From assembly GCA_016748015.1 (NCBI GenBank), contig JAAOMT010000664.1, positions 909,945 through 973,944 on the forward strand: a stretch of 64,000 bases of DNA, given 5' to 3'. Below the pieces are notes generated by a model. The model saw nothing but the letters and a program-made list of their open reading frames with translations, was not told where the DNA came from and did no database searches. The DNA comes from Geosiphon pyriformis (lineage: Eukaryota > Glomeromycota > Glomeromycetes > Archaeosporales > Geosiphonaceae). This document shows, piece after piece, positions 37,040-48,237 of this stretch (position 1 is its first letter; every line of letters starts with the position of its first letter). The position numbers and the translations under genes were made by a program.

Positions 37040-37886
37040 TATTACAGGTGATTATTTCTGCTGTTTAATTAAATAACAAACCCATAACTTGGTGCTCAAA
37101 AGCTACTTCTGTGGATGAGATTCTGCAAGTATTGTATCTGAAGGTTTTGATGGAGTTCTTTGTATAATGGACAGAGATTCAATAGTGTTGATAGTAGATA
37201 TATCTTTTCAAGAGTTTTCCTAATTTCTTTTTCAGTGTGGTGGCCGGATTTAGTCTGGCAGTTGTGCTCTTCTGGTAAGCTATCCAATAATATATAAAAT
37301 TCTACTCTTATTTCTGGGTCTTTTACCAGACTATCCTTGACATTAATAATTCAGTGCTTAATCTTTTAATCAATTAGTATACAACAACAAAATCAAAAAG
37401 AAAGAAAATAATATAAAAAAATAAAAATAAGAAAATAGAGAAAATAAGCCAAGACAATTTGGTATGTTAGTATCTCATCAATAGCTGTGATCAAAAGCTA
37501 TTGTTCCAGTGTGGTTAAGTATCAATTACTATCAACATGAAGTGTTGATAGTAGAAAATAGGTTGAAATATGGAATAATTATTTATTTGATGATTGAAAA
37601 CTGGAATGTTGCTTAGATTAAATCTAAACTGAGAGGTCTGTCTTTTCAGCTTCTAATTCTACTGCTATATATACATAATTAAGATTCCTCAATTTCTCAA
37701 TTTTTTGTGACAGGAATCCTGGAATTCTTGGAATCCTGCAATTCTTTGTCGGGGAATCCTAAAATTCCTGGAATTCTGCAATTCTTCTGAAAGAAATTCT
37801 GGAATTCTATATTTACTATGTCTACCTCTGATTGGCTAATATCTATTGACTAATAATACTATATTTTCTATATTCTATGAGTAACA
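37040..37886 (+). repeat. Solo LTR nested downstream of LINE RNase H
   Basis: An 847-bp insertion from TATTACAGG to GAGTAACA. Excision restores HFVR followed by DVFYAV, colinear with HFVR-NIFRSI of the young LINE. Left flank TTCGT; right flank TTGTG or TTGT, so the expected duplication has suffered one change. A GGAATTC-rich middle (37,720-37,815) and the ends match the old LTR at 1,095-1,909, making this a second LTR family distinct from 32,594-33,523. Confidence 0.8.
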
Positions 37887-38685
37887 TTGTGATGTTTTTT
37901 ATGCTGTTTGTCATGTGCATTGGGAGGTCAGTTCTGGTTCTGGATTTCTAGATGGTGATTTGTATTCAGATGTTGATTGGTTTTGTTCTTTTGGGGTTTG
38001 GCACTCTGATTTGCATATGGCCACTGGTTTCACCAACAGGCTAACTGCTGATACTCGAACTTACCTTATGAAGACTTTACACTGTCAGCTTCTTGTGGCT
38101 GTTCAGAAGTGCATTTATGATAAATGTTATTCTAGTGTTTTGTGTCTGTATTGTGATCAGATAGAGATGTCTGATTATGTGTTTTCTTGTGTGGTTGATG
38201 ATTCGGCTTATCATCAGGTCTTGGAATCTTGCATGTCTTCTTGGAGGATGCTTTTTGGTCTTTCTCTTTCTTTATTAAATGTATTGCAGCTGCTGTTAAC
38301 TTGTGCTTTGGACTTTCTGGTTTCTTCAGCTCTTTTCAAGAGTTTTGTTTTCAATAGATAACTTCAGGAGATCATTTCCGTCTTTCATAATTCAAAAGTT
38401 GCTGGTGTTAAAATTGCTAATTTTGTGCAATCTATTTGTCTTGCTTTCAGGAATGACATTTGGTTGGTCCATGCTAAGCATTGCGCATTTATGGAAAAAA
38501 ATGGCCTGATCTCTGTAGATGACTCGATCCCCATTTCGATTTCTGGTTTGGTTTTGGGGTTCTTGGCTGGTGTAATTAAGTTGTTTGGTATTGCTGAAGC
38601 TTTTGGTGTCTATTTTGGCTTTTGCAAGTCTTGTTTGTTTTTTTCAGATATTGGTAACCTGGTTTTTGTCAATATAAGTACATAG

Positions 38686-38836
38686 TGTTGTCCTAACTGG
38701 CTTGAGTGGCTGGTCACGTGTAGAAAATACATGATTTACACTTAGTTTAGATCATTTCCTTGATGTATAGTTCTAAGTAGTGTTTAAACCTCACTCATTA
38801 AATAAATAAAAATAAAAATAAAAATAAAAATATTAA
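38686..38836 (+). other. Shared LINE 3' UTR and AAATA-repeat tail
   Basis: Follows the ORF2 stop. CTGGCTTGAGTGGCTGG and GTAGAAAATACATGA match the 3' UTR words of the half-LINE and of the minus-strand LINE. The tail is (AAATA)n, whereas the half-LINE tail is (TAA)n. Confidence 0.75.
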
Positions 38837-39470
38837 AACATAACTTTTTTGTTTTTACAATAAACAAATTACCCAAGTATTTTTGATTGACAACAATGAA
38901 AGATCCAGTTAGAAAAAATCAATTAAAAACAATTATATTAAACAATATAATTAAATATTAATTTGTATTTATTTTAATAAATATATTATTATTGTTAAAA
39001 CTAATTTTTTATATTAAAATTAGTAAAATAAAACTAAAAAAAAAGCCAAAGTAAAAAAACCAAAGTTTTATTTTTTAAAAAACAAAGCTGTTACTTTATG
39101 GTAAACCAAAAAATAAAATAAAAAAAGTTTTTAGTAATTGCATCTTTTATTGTAAACATAAGTTTTACAAGACTAAAAAACAAAAAAAGTTTATTGTTTC
39201 TCAAAAATCAGAATTTTCAATTGCTTTGATGCATGTACAATTTAATTGTTTTAAGACCAAAACATTTGGTTTTTTGATATAAATACTATTACAATTGATG
39301 AATATGAGAATTCCCCTTCTCTTTGTCGAAGACCTATTCTGATTTTAAAAATTACCTATATCGATACAACCTTTCAGGTTTAGCTAACTACCTGTGCATA
39401 TTGGGATATTGGGTTTTTGTTTAAAATTCCTTTCATCGGTCATCATCTTGGCACCTTGATTTCAAAAAAC
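38837..39470. other. AT-rich spacer and THOC5 upstream region
   Basis: AT-rich sequence with no gene recognised up to about 39,290. GC content rises over the last 180 bases before the THOC5-like start and these probably contain the promoter and 5' UTR. Confidence 0.5.
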
Positions 39471-40629
39471 ATGAGCGAACACCAAAGTTTCCTTGCTAAA
39501 TTCAACTTTGAGCCCAAGCTGGATTATATCAGTGAGCTCGCAGATACCTTCCTTGAGCTTAGGAAGCAGGCCATTCAAGCAATGGAAGAGGGAGAAAACC
39601 GGTGGCCGGTAAGTAGTAAATTAACTTTATTCATTTCTCGAGTCTCTCAAGGGGTGTTCTTGGACGCTTTATTAAATCTATGAATATTAATTTGGAACTA
39701 TAAAACGCCAAATACTCAGCTAGAAAGGGAAAAAATTGATAGTGTCGGCCTTGGCATCACGAGTTCCTTCGCGCGCTTAAGAGACCTCAATCGTCGCGCG
39801 TGTCTCTTGAAACTAGCTGATAAAAATGCTACTCAAACAGCGAGGCTAGGAATGGATGATACACATCTACAGCTACAGAATTTAATATCCGAGAGGGGAT
39901 ATTTGCGACGAGAAATTGCAAAATGCAGGAACAACAGGTGAAAAGATATCTTCCATTTTGAATGTTCTATATTCTCAAATTCTCAATCTCAAATACCTCA
40001 TTTTCTCAAATTTTATAAAATAAGATTCATATATCAGAGCATCCCACTTATTAGCGAGAGAGAGTTTTTGGAAGAAGCGCCAGATGAGTACAAGTCAATA
40101 CCAACCATCGAAGGGATAGAAGAAAATGAGGATTTGTTTGCACATCATCGAATGCTTCAAAGATTAAGATACGAAGAGTCTCAAAGAAAAAGGCATCGTA
40201 TATATGTTAAGGCCGTTTCAATATCTCGATGTAATCAATATTTATACTGCTATTCTAAGAGTCTTTTAACATAAAAAGACTTGAAGCAGAACGCGACGAG
40301 AAACATACACGCAAGACCCAACTCTCAGCGAGGTTGGCAGAGAAGCGGGCCAAAATTGAGCAAGTAAATCAAGAAGTTGCAAAATACTTCCAGGTAACCT
40401 AGTATTAAAGTTATTCATCAGTCATTGATACGTCACTAAATTTATCTTTATTCATTAGGAATCGGAGGCTTTGCAACATATTCTAGGGTTGCAAAATGGT
40501 ACCATCAATGGGACTAGTTCTTCACGTTCAAGATCTCTCAGTCCCACTCTTTTTTACCAAGAACAGCCTGCATCTTCATCTCCCAGACGCCCAGTGAATG
40601 GTTCATCATCCTCACATCGTGCAAATTAA
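39471..40629 (+). CDS. THO complex subunit 5 (THOC5/FMIP-like)
   Basis: Five exons (39,471-39,608; 39,720-39,937; 40,040-40,197; 40,260-40,393; 40,459-40,629) give 272 residues. The THO complex couples transcription elongation to mRNA export. From memory, the family pattern is a central block with a basic REI.KC string followed by an (L/S)xEExxKEAP motif. Here it reads YLRREIAKCRNN then SEREFLEEAPDEY (about residues 110-135), followed by a long charged helix (LQRLRYEESQRKRHR ... EKRAKIEQVNQEVAKYF), likely coiled coil. The C-terminus is Ser-rich (SSSRSRSLSP) and short; vertebrate THOC5 is much longer, so this is a minimal form. Exon 4 is opened at the AG before TCTTTTAAC because the alternatives break the frame. 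Introns have GT-AG ends. Confidence 0.78.
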
Positions 40630-41226
40630 GTTCGCGTTTGAATAAAGGTTCCATAACTACTTCTAGCAAAGTTCATTTCAGGACGGGGGAGATGTCCATA
40701 ACAGCAAATGAAAATTGTGTATTACATTTGTATATTTTTAATATATATTGCATATTTTTCGTTCTCTGTTCAAATGTATTTCTAATGCAAATTAATATTA
40801 ATATCAACGTGGACAAGGGTGCAAGTCTATTTAACTAAAGGTAATGACGGTGATATTAGGGTACGCATGGAGTAAAATTCCATATTTTTAATTTAAATAC
40901 AAAACGCGTTTGCATTAGAAAAAATATATATTTAATCTGTATATAATAAAAGTAATTAAAGAGCAACTTAACAATTTAAAAAGTGTAGACAAATGATTGT
41001 CAAAAAATTTGGGGTATATTTGTGAACACACAAAATGGAGTTGATAAATTCCTTGACTAATGATGTTGGTGGGGAAAATGAAGTGTCAGTTTTTTTATAA
41101 GTGTTTTCACGCGTAAGCAGCCAATTATCATAAATGATGAGATTTAAGAAAAATAAGTTACACAAAGCGATAAAGTATGAAAAATAATCTATATATATAT
41201 AAACAAAGTTTCTACTCTAAAATAGG
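40630..41226. other. Intergenic region between convergent genes
   Basis: 3' untranslated and spacer DNA between the THOC5-like gene (plus) and epsin (minus). It is AT-rich. I see no RNA gene or repeat. Confidence 0.6.
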
Positions 41227-44149
41227 CTATTGTTGGAATTGTATCCTTCCAAATCCTCCGCTTTGTGGTTGCCCGAATGAATTGAATGTTTGTTGCTGTT
41301 GTTGCAACGATACTTGTTCAAACTGTAAATCCTTAAGCGACTTAGGTGCAACATTTGTACTGGAATTGATCGGTTGTTGTGTCTGGAAAGGGTTCTTGCT
41401 AGTTTGGGTATTGGTAAACCTGTCATCTTTGGTTCCAAAATCGATGAGGCTATTGTTGGTAGCATAAGAATTAGCGGAAAACGGTGATCCAGGCTAAAAA
41501 TCATATTAGAGGGAATAAATTTATAAAAATGGGAACGCATTGAAGATCCATTGAATTAAACTATTATATTACCTGACTCAGTGTAGACGAGAAATTTGTA
41601 CTGCCGCTGTAGTTACTATATAAATCTGAATTAGCATTGTTTTGAGAGCTAAGGCTGAGATTTGGTTGAGAGCTGCTGAAAGTCCCCAAATATGGTGCAT
41701 TAAGATTGTTTGTAAGCTCATTTTTATAAAAGGGATTAGCTTGGCTGATTGCCGAAGAGCCAATACTGCTGGTTGAATTTGATCGTAGAGGAGCAGTGGA
41801 AAATCCAGTACCACTATTTCCGTAAAGATGTTAAATGTTGAGTGGGGGTAATTGAAATTTAATTGAGTAATAAAGGTTTCAACTTACGCGGGAACACGGA
41901 GGTCACCCGTGTTACCAAATGTATCAAGCCCATCTCTAGAAAGTTACAGTATTAAAGTTAAATATTTTTCAAATGTTAAATCAATTCAAAATATAATTAT
42001 CCATAGTATACTTACCCTCGCATAGCAAGCAAACTATTCAATTTTGAGTGTTTTTCATCCTGTGGCTTTAAAGTCTGAAAATATTTTTATTTGATTAAAC
42101 ATTGAATTTAAGTCAAGAAAAATAAGTTGTGATAAATTAAACTAATTAATTACCTGTTGCTGGAGCGATTGATTTTGTTGGTTTGACTGATTTTGAAACC
42201 CAGTACTTGACTATGGGAAAAATTGAAGACATAATGACCTTTGTTCTAACAAGGATTTAATATTTTTTTTTAAATAAAAAGGAATTGTCGAACCTGATGA
42301 CCATTGCCAAATGTTGAATCAAAACCCAAATTAAAAGTTGGTGTAGTAAAAGCATTTTGTTGAGACTGCAACTGCAATGAGTCATTGTTAAATGTCGGCT
42401 GATTACCAACGGTAGATCCAAAAGCTGAATTACTTCCAAAACTTTGTTGTTGTCCAGTGAAAGGGCCAAAGGGATTATTAGATCCTACTGTCGTGGTACT
42501 AGCCGATTGTTGCTGCTGCAAAAATTGTTGTTGAAAAGAATTATTTTGTTGTTGTTGTAACTGCAACTGCAACAATTGTTGTTGGTAAGGATTGGTGGAA
42601 AACCCGGTTTGATTGTAAGAATTGAAATCTTGCTGATTTTGTTGGTTTTCCAAAGTAAATAAATCGTATTGCTGCTGTCCTGGCGTGCTGTTTGCAAATT
42701 GAGAGAATTGGTTATTAGATAATTGCTCGTTGAAAAGATCGACTTGTTGTTGTTGTTGCTGCTGCTGCTGGTGTTGTTGTCCAAACTGAGTTTCATTGAA
42801 ACTGAAAGAGATAATTTTACGTTTAAGTACTATAATCTTGTTCAAAATTTCATCGAGACAACAAATATGCAAATATCAAGATTTATTGGTTACCCAGTAT
42901 CAAACTGTAACAAGTTTGATTCCTGTCGAGCAGCTTCTGTAGCCTTCTTTCTTTTTTCCTCTTCATCCTTGCTTAACTGTATAGCTTTTTCTAATTCCTG
43001 TTGCTCTTGGAGACTGACATTAAGCATGAATCAAGAAATAATTGAGCATCATTTTAAACCAAGGAATAAATGCTCTCTACAAATATTTGCTTAGTTCACC
43101 TCTCTTTCAATTTCTTTTCATGTTCTTGAGCACTTCTTTTACTTTCTTCAATTGCCCGTTGATACTGAGCAGAATCATCAAAGTAACCAGGTTGATCATA
43201 ATCCTCTGAGATTCCTCTATCAAAAGATAAAGGTATATCTGGCTCATTTCGGCCTGAAAGGCGATCTCTCATGGTTGCCCTCGATCGCCTTTCAGCTTTA
43301 AGACGTTCATCGTCTAACAAAAGGTTTGTTATGTCTTTTGCCTTTTGACGAACTATGCATATTTGATATATAAAAAAAAGCTTAAAGAAGAAATTCCTTA
43401 TAATTTTACTAGGTGAGGAAAAATATCAATAGTATACCATTAGCACCCTGATCTTTTCCATATTCATCCACAAATTGGAACTCTCGAAGAGTTTTCACTA
43501 TATACAAATTGTCTTTCGCATATAAAACAACATTTTCGGATCCAACGTGAAGACAGTAATCTAATAGTGTGAGAGCCTAAAGGATTCAAAAAAATCGTAA
43601 AATAAAAATTTCCAGATAATTCACGAAGAGATGCTACCGAAATGTTAAATGGTCAATGCAATGATGATAAATTTCGTTACTTTGAACACATGTCTCCAGT
43701 TTTTACCATGATCATTTAAACGTTTATCGATCATTTCCATAATTTCTATAAATTCATGACTGATCAATGTTTAAAATAGATTTGAGAATGTAAGAAATTA
43801 TTTCAACCACCGGTTATCCAAGTTAGATGAACCGAATTCCCTCGTTCACCGAGACTTGTGAAAATGCTAGGAAGGCGGGGAAACTTTGAAAACTCACTGG
43901 CTATATGTAGCTTGGGCAATCTCGTCCATCGCTGTACCACTTGGTCCCCATGCATCATTTGAAGTGGCTGTTCTGACTTTAGCTTGTATGTCTGAATATC
44001 CTTTCGAAAAATTTTTTCTAAAATATTTATTGATAAGTATGTTTAATCATCACAATATACAAAATCTTGCTAAATTACGTTACTTTTGCAAATTAACAAG
44101 AGATGATATTTTACATTGAGCGCACAGCTCCCTTAGCCATGTACGCCAT
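41227..44149 (-). CDS. Epsin (ENTH-domain endocytic adaptor)
   Basis: Twelve exons keep one frame of 641 residues: 44,149-44,115; 44,017-43,898; 43,759-43,681; 43,576-43,438; 43,352-43,100; 43,013-42,894; 42,801-42,294; 42,210-42,154; 42,074-42,016; 41,935-41,888; 41,813-41,573; 41,493-41,227. Epsins bind PtdIns(4,5)P2, ubiquitinated cargo, clathrin and EH proteins at endocytic pits. The ENTH domain (about 1-150) shows VRSIKNFSKGYSDIQAKVR, TSNDAWGPSG, DKRLNDHGKNWRHVFK, LLDYCLHVGSENVV and KTLREFQFVDE. Two ubiquitin-interacting motifs follow: QRAIEESKRSAQE and LEKAIQLSKDEEE. The tail is Gln/Asn-rich, with a polyQ tract from CAG/CAA, NPF motifs (NNPFG, ANPFY, KNPFQ) and a clathrin-box-like LIDFG. 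The last exon ends in Gln-Gln-stop. The ATG at 44,149 gives MAYMAKGAV; the second ATG at 44,140 is possible. Confidence 0.93.
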
Positions 44150-44532
44150 CGTATATAAGTGTTATTTGGGCTGTGTGGAAAATAAGTGGTTTTGACTAAT
44201 TTAAAGTAAATTACAAAGTCTTTTTCACTCTATACCCTAGTTCGAAAAAATGAAAAGGATAAAATTAGAAAAAAAGGTGTCGCGTGGAGTAAAGTTTTGG
44301 TGGGAAAACGAGTGACAGAACACGTATATATTGAACTGAAGTTTCTTATTAAGTGAACTTCCAAGACGGTTGGCAGGGGAACCAACCACACGTTTATTTA
44401 ATTGCTACCAAATGATGCTATGACAGGCAAATACGTCATATCACTTGGCCAAAATTCTTATTATGCGTGATATAATGTGATTGTCCGTTTGTGATGTAAT
44501 TTTTCGATCTACAGAATATTTCAAAGTTTGAC
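44150..44532. other. Epsin promoter / cystathionine beta-lyase 3' region
   Basis: Spacer between two tandem minus-strand genes, of moderate AT content. It must hold the epsin promoter and the 3' UTR of the lyase gene. No motif is assigned. Confidence 0.5.
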
Positions 44533-46293
44533 CTAGTTGGTATGAAATTGTTTCCCATTAACATATTTTAAAGCACCAGCGTTAATTAATGCTTGATATA
44601 AATCTTCGATGAGATCGTCAACATCCTAGATCCCAAATTGAGGTTTAAAAGGAACAATCAATTCATTATATCATACCAACAAAAACCGAAAATGCGAGTC
44701 TCCGATTTGTCTTACTTCAATTCCAACACATAGACGGATTAAATCTTCTGGGAAACCCCTTTCTGCACGCACTGTTGCAGGAATACTTGCATGGGACATT
44801 CTGCAAGGCATGCTAAATTTCCCATTTTTGATGGAAAATTTTTTATGAGGGGTTAAAATTTAAATTCTGTCGAGTTTTTTTTAGATGATGCTCCGGTGAG
44901 GAGTTCTTGTGAAAATAAAAATTCGAACAGGTATTTAAATCGGACCTTATTAAAGAGTTCACACATCCAAAACTGACACTAATGGCCCATAACTTGGTCG
45001 CTTCTACTATACGTTCACTAATGCCGCTATCTCCAGTTAAGAAGCTTAAGACTGCACCGGGACCTCGTGACATCTTGTGATGCAATTCGTGTTGAGGATG
45101 GGACTTGAGACCAGGAAAATTGACTTTAAATCCATGGTATTCAAGAAATTGGGCAATTTGTTGTGCATTTGCTTGTTGTTTTTCCATGCGAACCCCTAAA
45201 GTCTTGATGCCCCGGAGAAGAAGCCAAGAATCAAATGGAGAAAGCCCACACCCAGTAGCATTAATGGTAAAGTATATTCTCTTGAATGAATTAATAGATG
45301 TTAATGAAAAGTTGCATCACACAGTATTTTAATTGAGGTTTAAGATTATTGTCATCAAGTAAAATTTTTGTTTGCTAATGAAACATACCTCGCCCACGAC
45401 TTCATCTTTGACGCCAATAACGCCAGCCATTAAATCATGATGGCCACTCAAATATTTAGTGCCGGATTGATATGAGATATCTGCCCCAAGATCCAATGGC
45501 TTTTGTAAGTATGGAGACATCATTGTATTATCTACGACTATCAAAGCATTTGGGCATTGTCCATGAACGATTGATGAAATGGCAGCGATGTCACATATTT
45601 TGATCAAGGGATTTGTAGGTGATTCCAAAATTACAAGGCGAGTTTTTGTTGGATGAAGATAAGGTAAAAGATATTTAGGATTGGTTATATCTACATGGTG
45701 TGTTTTGATATCAAAGTTTTTATTCAGAAATGCTAAAAGGCGATTTGTACCTAAAAATTTTTATTTCAAAGATTCAGTGAAGATTGTGAAAACAGGAACA
45801 AAGTTATAATTCTTGGAATAAGAAAGAAAATTTACCCCCGTACAAATCATCACCAGCAATAATTTCTTCCCCAGATTTCACTAATCGTGCAATTACATCA
45901 AAAGCGCTCATCCCACTACTAACAGCAAATGCACGTTTGGCAGACATGATTTTGGCTAGATGACTCTCTAATTACACTCAAAAAAAAAAAAAAATTAACC
46001 CATCATAAAAGAAAGAGTGCCCAAGGTTAAATTACCAGGCAACAGGAAAACTCACCTAACACGGACCTAGTTGGATTTCCACTTCGGGTGTAATCAAAAT
46101 CACCCGTTTCAGTGGCAGAAGTTTGTCTAAAAGTAGCCGTTTGATAAATGGGAACGGAGGTGGCGTTGTAAGGGTCTCTAACACTACTATTGTCTCCATT
46201 ATCTATGTGTACAAGTTCAGTGGCAGTCCTATATCTGTGATTCATACCGTTAACTTGCTGTGGAGTTGGAGGTGTTGAAAGTTCGGAATCCAT
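44533..46293 (-). CDS. Cystathionine beta-lyase (PLP enzyme, STR3/MetC-like)
   Basis: Six exons (46,293-46,056; 45,967-45,836; 45,750-45,389; 45,280-44,946; 44,800-44,716; 44,625-44,533) give 414 residues. It cleaves cystathionine to homocysteine, pyruvate and ammonia in methionine synthesis. Cys/Met-metabolism PLP-family marks: DYTRSGNPTR (phosphate contact, about residue 70), AVSSGMSAF (Gly-Met cofactor loop), GDDLYGGTNRL, VVDNTMMSPYLQKPL (Asp binding the pyridine nitrogen), then SGTKYLSGHHD with the PLP lysine at about residue 222, and GCGLSPFDSWLLLRGIKTL. The KYLSGHHDLMAG form favours beta-lyase over gamma-synthase (usually KYINGH-like), but biochemistry would decide. The ATG at 46,293 is the first in frame, and the start lies 204 bp from the end of SDHAF4. 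Confidence 0.92.
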
Positions 46294-46496
46294 TGCATTA
46301 AAATTACTTTCCTTCCATCAAGGAAAAAAACTGAGGGGATAAGCAAACCACGTGATAATTTTCACGAGGTTGTTCAGGGTAAATCAGGTAAAGATTTGCA
46401 GTGTGTCACTGAAGAATTTATTCAGCAAATATTGTCGCAATATCAATTTTATTTGGGCAACTTTTGATTATTTTCTTCTCAGTAAGAAGCTTTCAC

Positions 46497-46868
46497 TTAA
46501 AAGTCAGTGACTCTTGCCCCATAACTCCAGTCACCATGTTTCAATGGATTTTCTTTTGGGCCATTTAGTTCACCCGTTTCAGGGTTCTTATATCCTTCAA
46601 ATTGAGGAGGTGGCTTTCGACGAACGTCTGGATGCATTGTTTCCTCTTCTGCTTCAACCGCTGCCTCAAAATTGGAGAATAGAGAACCTTGTTTTTTGCG
46701 GACTAGATCCTCGAATTCTTTTTGTTCTTCGGGATTACCTAGCGGAACAGGTCCAGGTCTATTGAATGTTGAATTTGTTGAGTATTGTCGAAGGGGGAAT
46801 CTGAACGAAGTAAAACCTTGTTTAATTGAGAGTTGTGGAGGCAATAAGAGACGAAAAATCGAGAACAT
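46497..46868 (-). CDS. SDHAF4: Succinate dehydrogenase assembly factor 4
   Basis: A single-exon ORF. The start is placed at the ATG at 46,868, giving 123 residues. The frame is open further upstream, but those 20 residues lack mitochondrial character. The N-terminus MFSIFRLLLPP...FRFPLRQYST is basic, hydrophobic and free of acidic residues, as expected for a matrix-targeting peptide. The C-terminus is the family hallmark: NPETGELNGPKENPLKHGDW followed by ARVTDF. SDHAF4 (Sdh8) binds flavinylated SdhA and guards it before complex II assembly. The middle (EEQKEFEDLVRKKQGS) is charged and helical. It lies in tandem with the lyase gene. Confidence 0.93.
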   Translation of the reverse strand: MFSIFRLLLPPQLSIKQGFTSFRFPLRQYSTNSTFNRPGPVPLGNPEEQKEFEDLVRKKQGSLFSNFEAAVEAEEETMHPDVRRKPPPQFEGYKNPETGELNGPKENPLKHGDWSYGARVTDF

Positions 46869-47671
46869 ATTTTTCTCCCAAGTTAGATTGTTTAACAGAA
46901 TAGAATATTCACTATTTATCAAACACAAGCCACTTCAAAAATATCCATGATGTTCTGTTCTTCCCTAGTGATCCGAGTCACGTGTATGTACTCAAATACC
47001 AAGGTAAAATGTATACCTAAAATTATTATAGCAGCTTGGAAATATTTTTTTGGTTTTTATAAATTTTGTAAAAATTTATATTAAACACTGTTTTAATTAT
47101 TATTATTATTTTTTAGTTATTAATAAAATACAAATTGTAAACTAAAATGTTTACATTAATTAATTTTATAATTCAAAAAAACTATGTTACCGATTTATAA
47201 ATGTTTACATTATTTTAAATTAATAATATTATGCATTAATTATTTATAAAAAAAAACTAAATTAAAAATGGTTTAATATGGTAAAAAAAAAGCTTGAGCT
47301 GAAATATTATGGCTAATAACATAACTGCTAATATCAAAATTTCAAAATATTAGATTTTATAAAATAAATTTAATTAATATAGTTTTTAATAATAGAAAAA
47401 TTTAAATATTAGACCAAAAAATAAGGTAATAGTTTTTTTATAAAAATGTATGAGAATTTTCCTAAAACAGGTGAATTTACTTATTTATTTATTTAATTAT
47501 TTGTTATTGTTTGATTTTTTCATCTTTGTTGTTCTAGGCAAAAATCTCTTGTCGCGTGGATTCTTAAATATTAGCTAGAGGTTAACAGCTTAATCTAATT
47601 CATCCGAATCTAAAATCTTGCAAAAGAAATTTTAAAATATCTTTATTGTTAATAGTCAACTTAAAGGTAAA
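46869..47671. other. AT-rich spacer
   Basis: Promoter region of SDHAF4 followed by AT-rich DNA. I see no recognisable element. Confidence 0.5.
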
Positions 47672-47839
47672 CTAATCCCTAGTCAATGAGCATTCTTTCG
47701 ATGGCTTTGATTCAAAAGGTCGCATAAACAAATTCTGGGAAAAACATCTTGACTTTGATTGCGGAAAATTTTTCTTTCTGCCTTGAGCTTTGGAGACATT
47801 CATCTCAGCTATTTTAATATTATCGTGCGATTCAGCCAT
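47672..47839 (-). CDS. Possible small protein, 55 residues
   Basis: The ORF opens with ATG at 47,839 (MAESHDNIKIAEMNVSKAQG) and ends TAG at 47,672. It is polar and basic (QGRKKNFPQSKSRC), with two cysteines and no signal peptide or membrane segment. Its codon composition is far less AT-biased than the surrounding spacer, which is why it stands out. It is divergent from the SPRTN-like gene (about 400 bp between starts). I do not recognise it. It could be a first exon, a small gene, a relic or chance. Confidence 0.35.
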   Translation of the reverse strand: MAESHDNIKIAEMNVSKAQGRKKNFPQSKSRCFSQNLFMRPFESKPSKECSLTRD

Positions 47840-48237
47840 TGTAAATATTCAAGCAGAAAGAATGAAAATTTTGAACATTGATTAATTAATTAAGATGCTA
47901 TCTAATTAATTTATTAAAAAATTTTTGGCAATTCTAAGCGCGTCCGATCCAGATAAAAATAAATATAACGGGTTAATTAAGTTTTGTATTTTTAATATTG
48001 ATTCTTGTAATATTTTAAAAAACATAACATCTTTTAAAAACTATATTATAATAAACAAATAATCTAAATAATATTTATACATAATTTTTTAAAACAAAAT
48101 CGAAAGAAATGTTGTAGTTTAAATTTTAATATTTTTAAATTTTGGTTTCTTATATTTAAAATGGTAAATAAAAAAATTTTATCTAATAATAGTTAAATTT
48201 TATAGATCAGATTGATCCAAATTATCAAAGAAAAAAA
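47840..48237. other. Divergent intergenic region upstream of SPRTN-like gene
   Basis: AT-rich DNA that would contain promoters for the plus-strand SPRTN-like gene and, if real, the small minus-strand ORF. No motif is assigned. Confidence 0.45.

Larger units (their letters stand above)
32437..38685 (+). pseudogene. LINE ORF2, broken and split by two LTRs
   Basis: ORF2 starts with ATG at 32,437 (MSSLIW), overlapping the ORF1 stop. Endonuclease motifs CNVRSM, MKTKL, GGDFNED and DYVF are present. A solo LTR at 32,594-33,523 separates the first two. The RT region covers about 34,800-35,870 with FVDD at 35,459-35,470. RNase H (about 36,540-36,960) shows YTDGS, TELWAIALALE and SDN followed by a TAG where Gln is expected, then HSGISENDYAN. 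A second LTR at 37,040-37,886 interrupts the following HFVR motif. The C-terminal knuckle CLYCDQIEMSDYVFSC lies near 38,140-38,190, with Tyr at the usual His position. Stops at 32,510, 33,741, 36,752 and 36,820 fit C-to-T/G-to-A changes of Trp, Gln or Arg codons. Confidence 0.88.
30474..38836 (+). mobile_element. Full-length mutated LINE with two nested solo LTRs
   Basis: A plus-strand LINE of about 8.36 kb; subtracting the two LTRs leaves about 6.6 kb, close to the other full-length copies. It has a leader beginning ACTTCTTTCTTTTTTAC, ORF1 (30,627-32,440), ORF2 (32,437-38,685), the shared 3' UTR (CTGGCTTGAGTGGCTGG) and a tail of AAATA repeats. ORF1 and ORF2 overlap by ATGA. Many stops and several frame changes make it non-functional, but the RT catalytic FVDD (35,459-35,470) is intact. 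It is intermediate in decay between the young minus-strand LINE and the old copies. Confidence 0.9.

Noticed and set aside
42714-42780. Minisatellite or CRISPR-like array at the CAG/CAA run
   Set aside because: It is the coding polyQ tract of the epsin gene, with no spacers.
46869-46928. Longer start for SDHAF4 at 46,928
   Set aside because: The extra residues are acidic/polar and would precede the basic mitochondrial presequence that starts naturally at 46,868.
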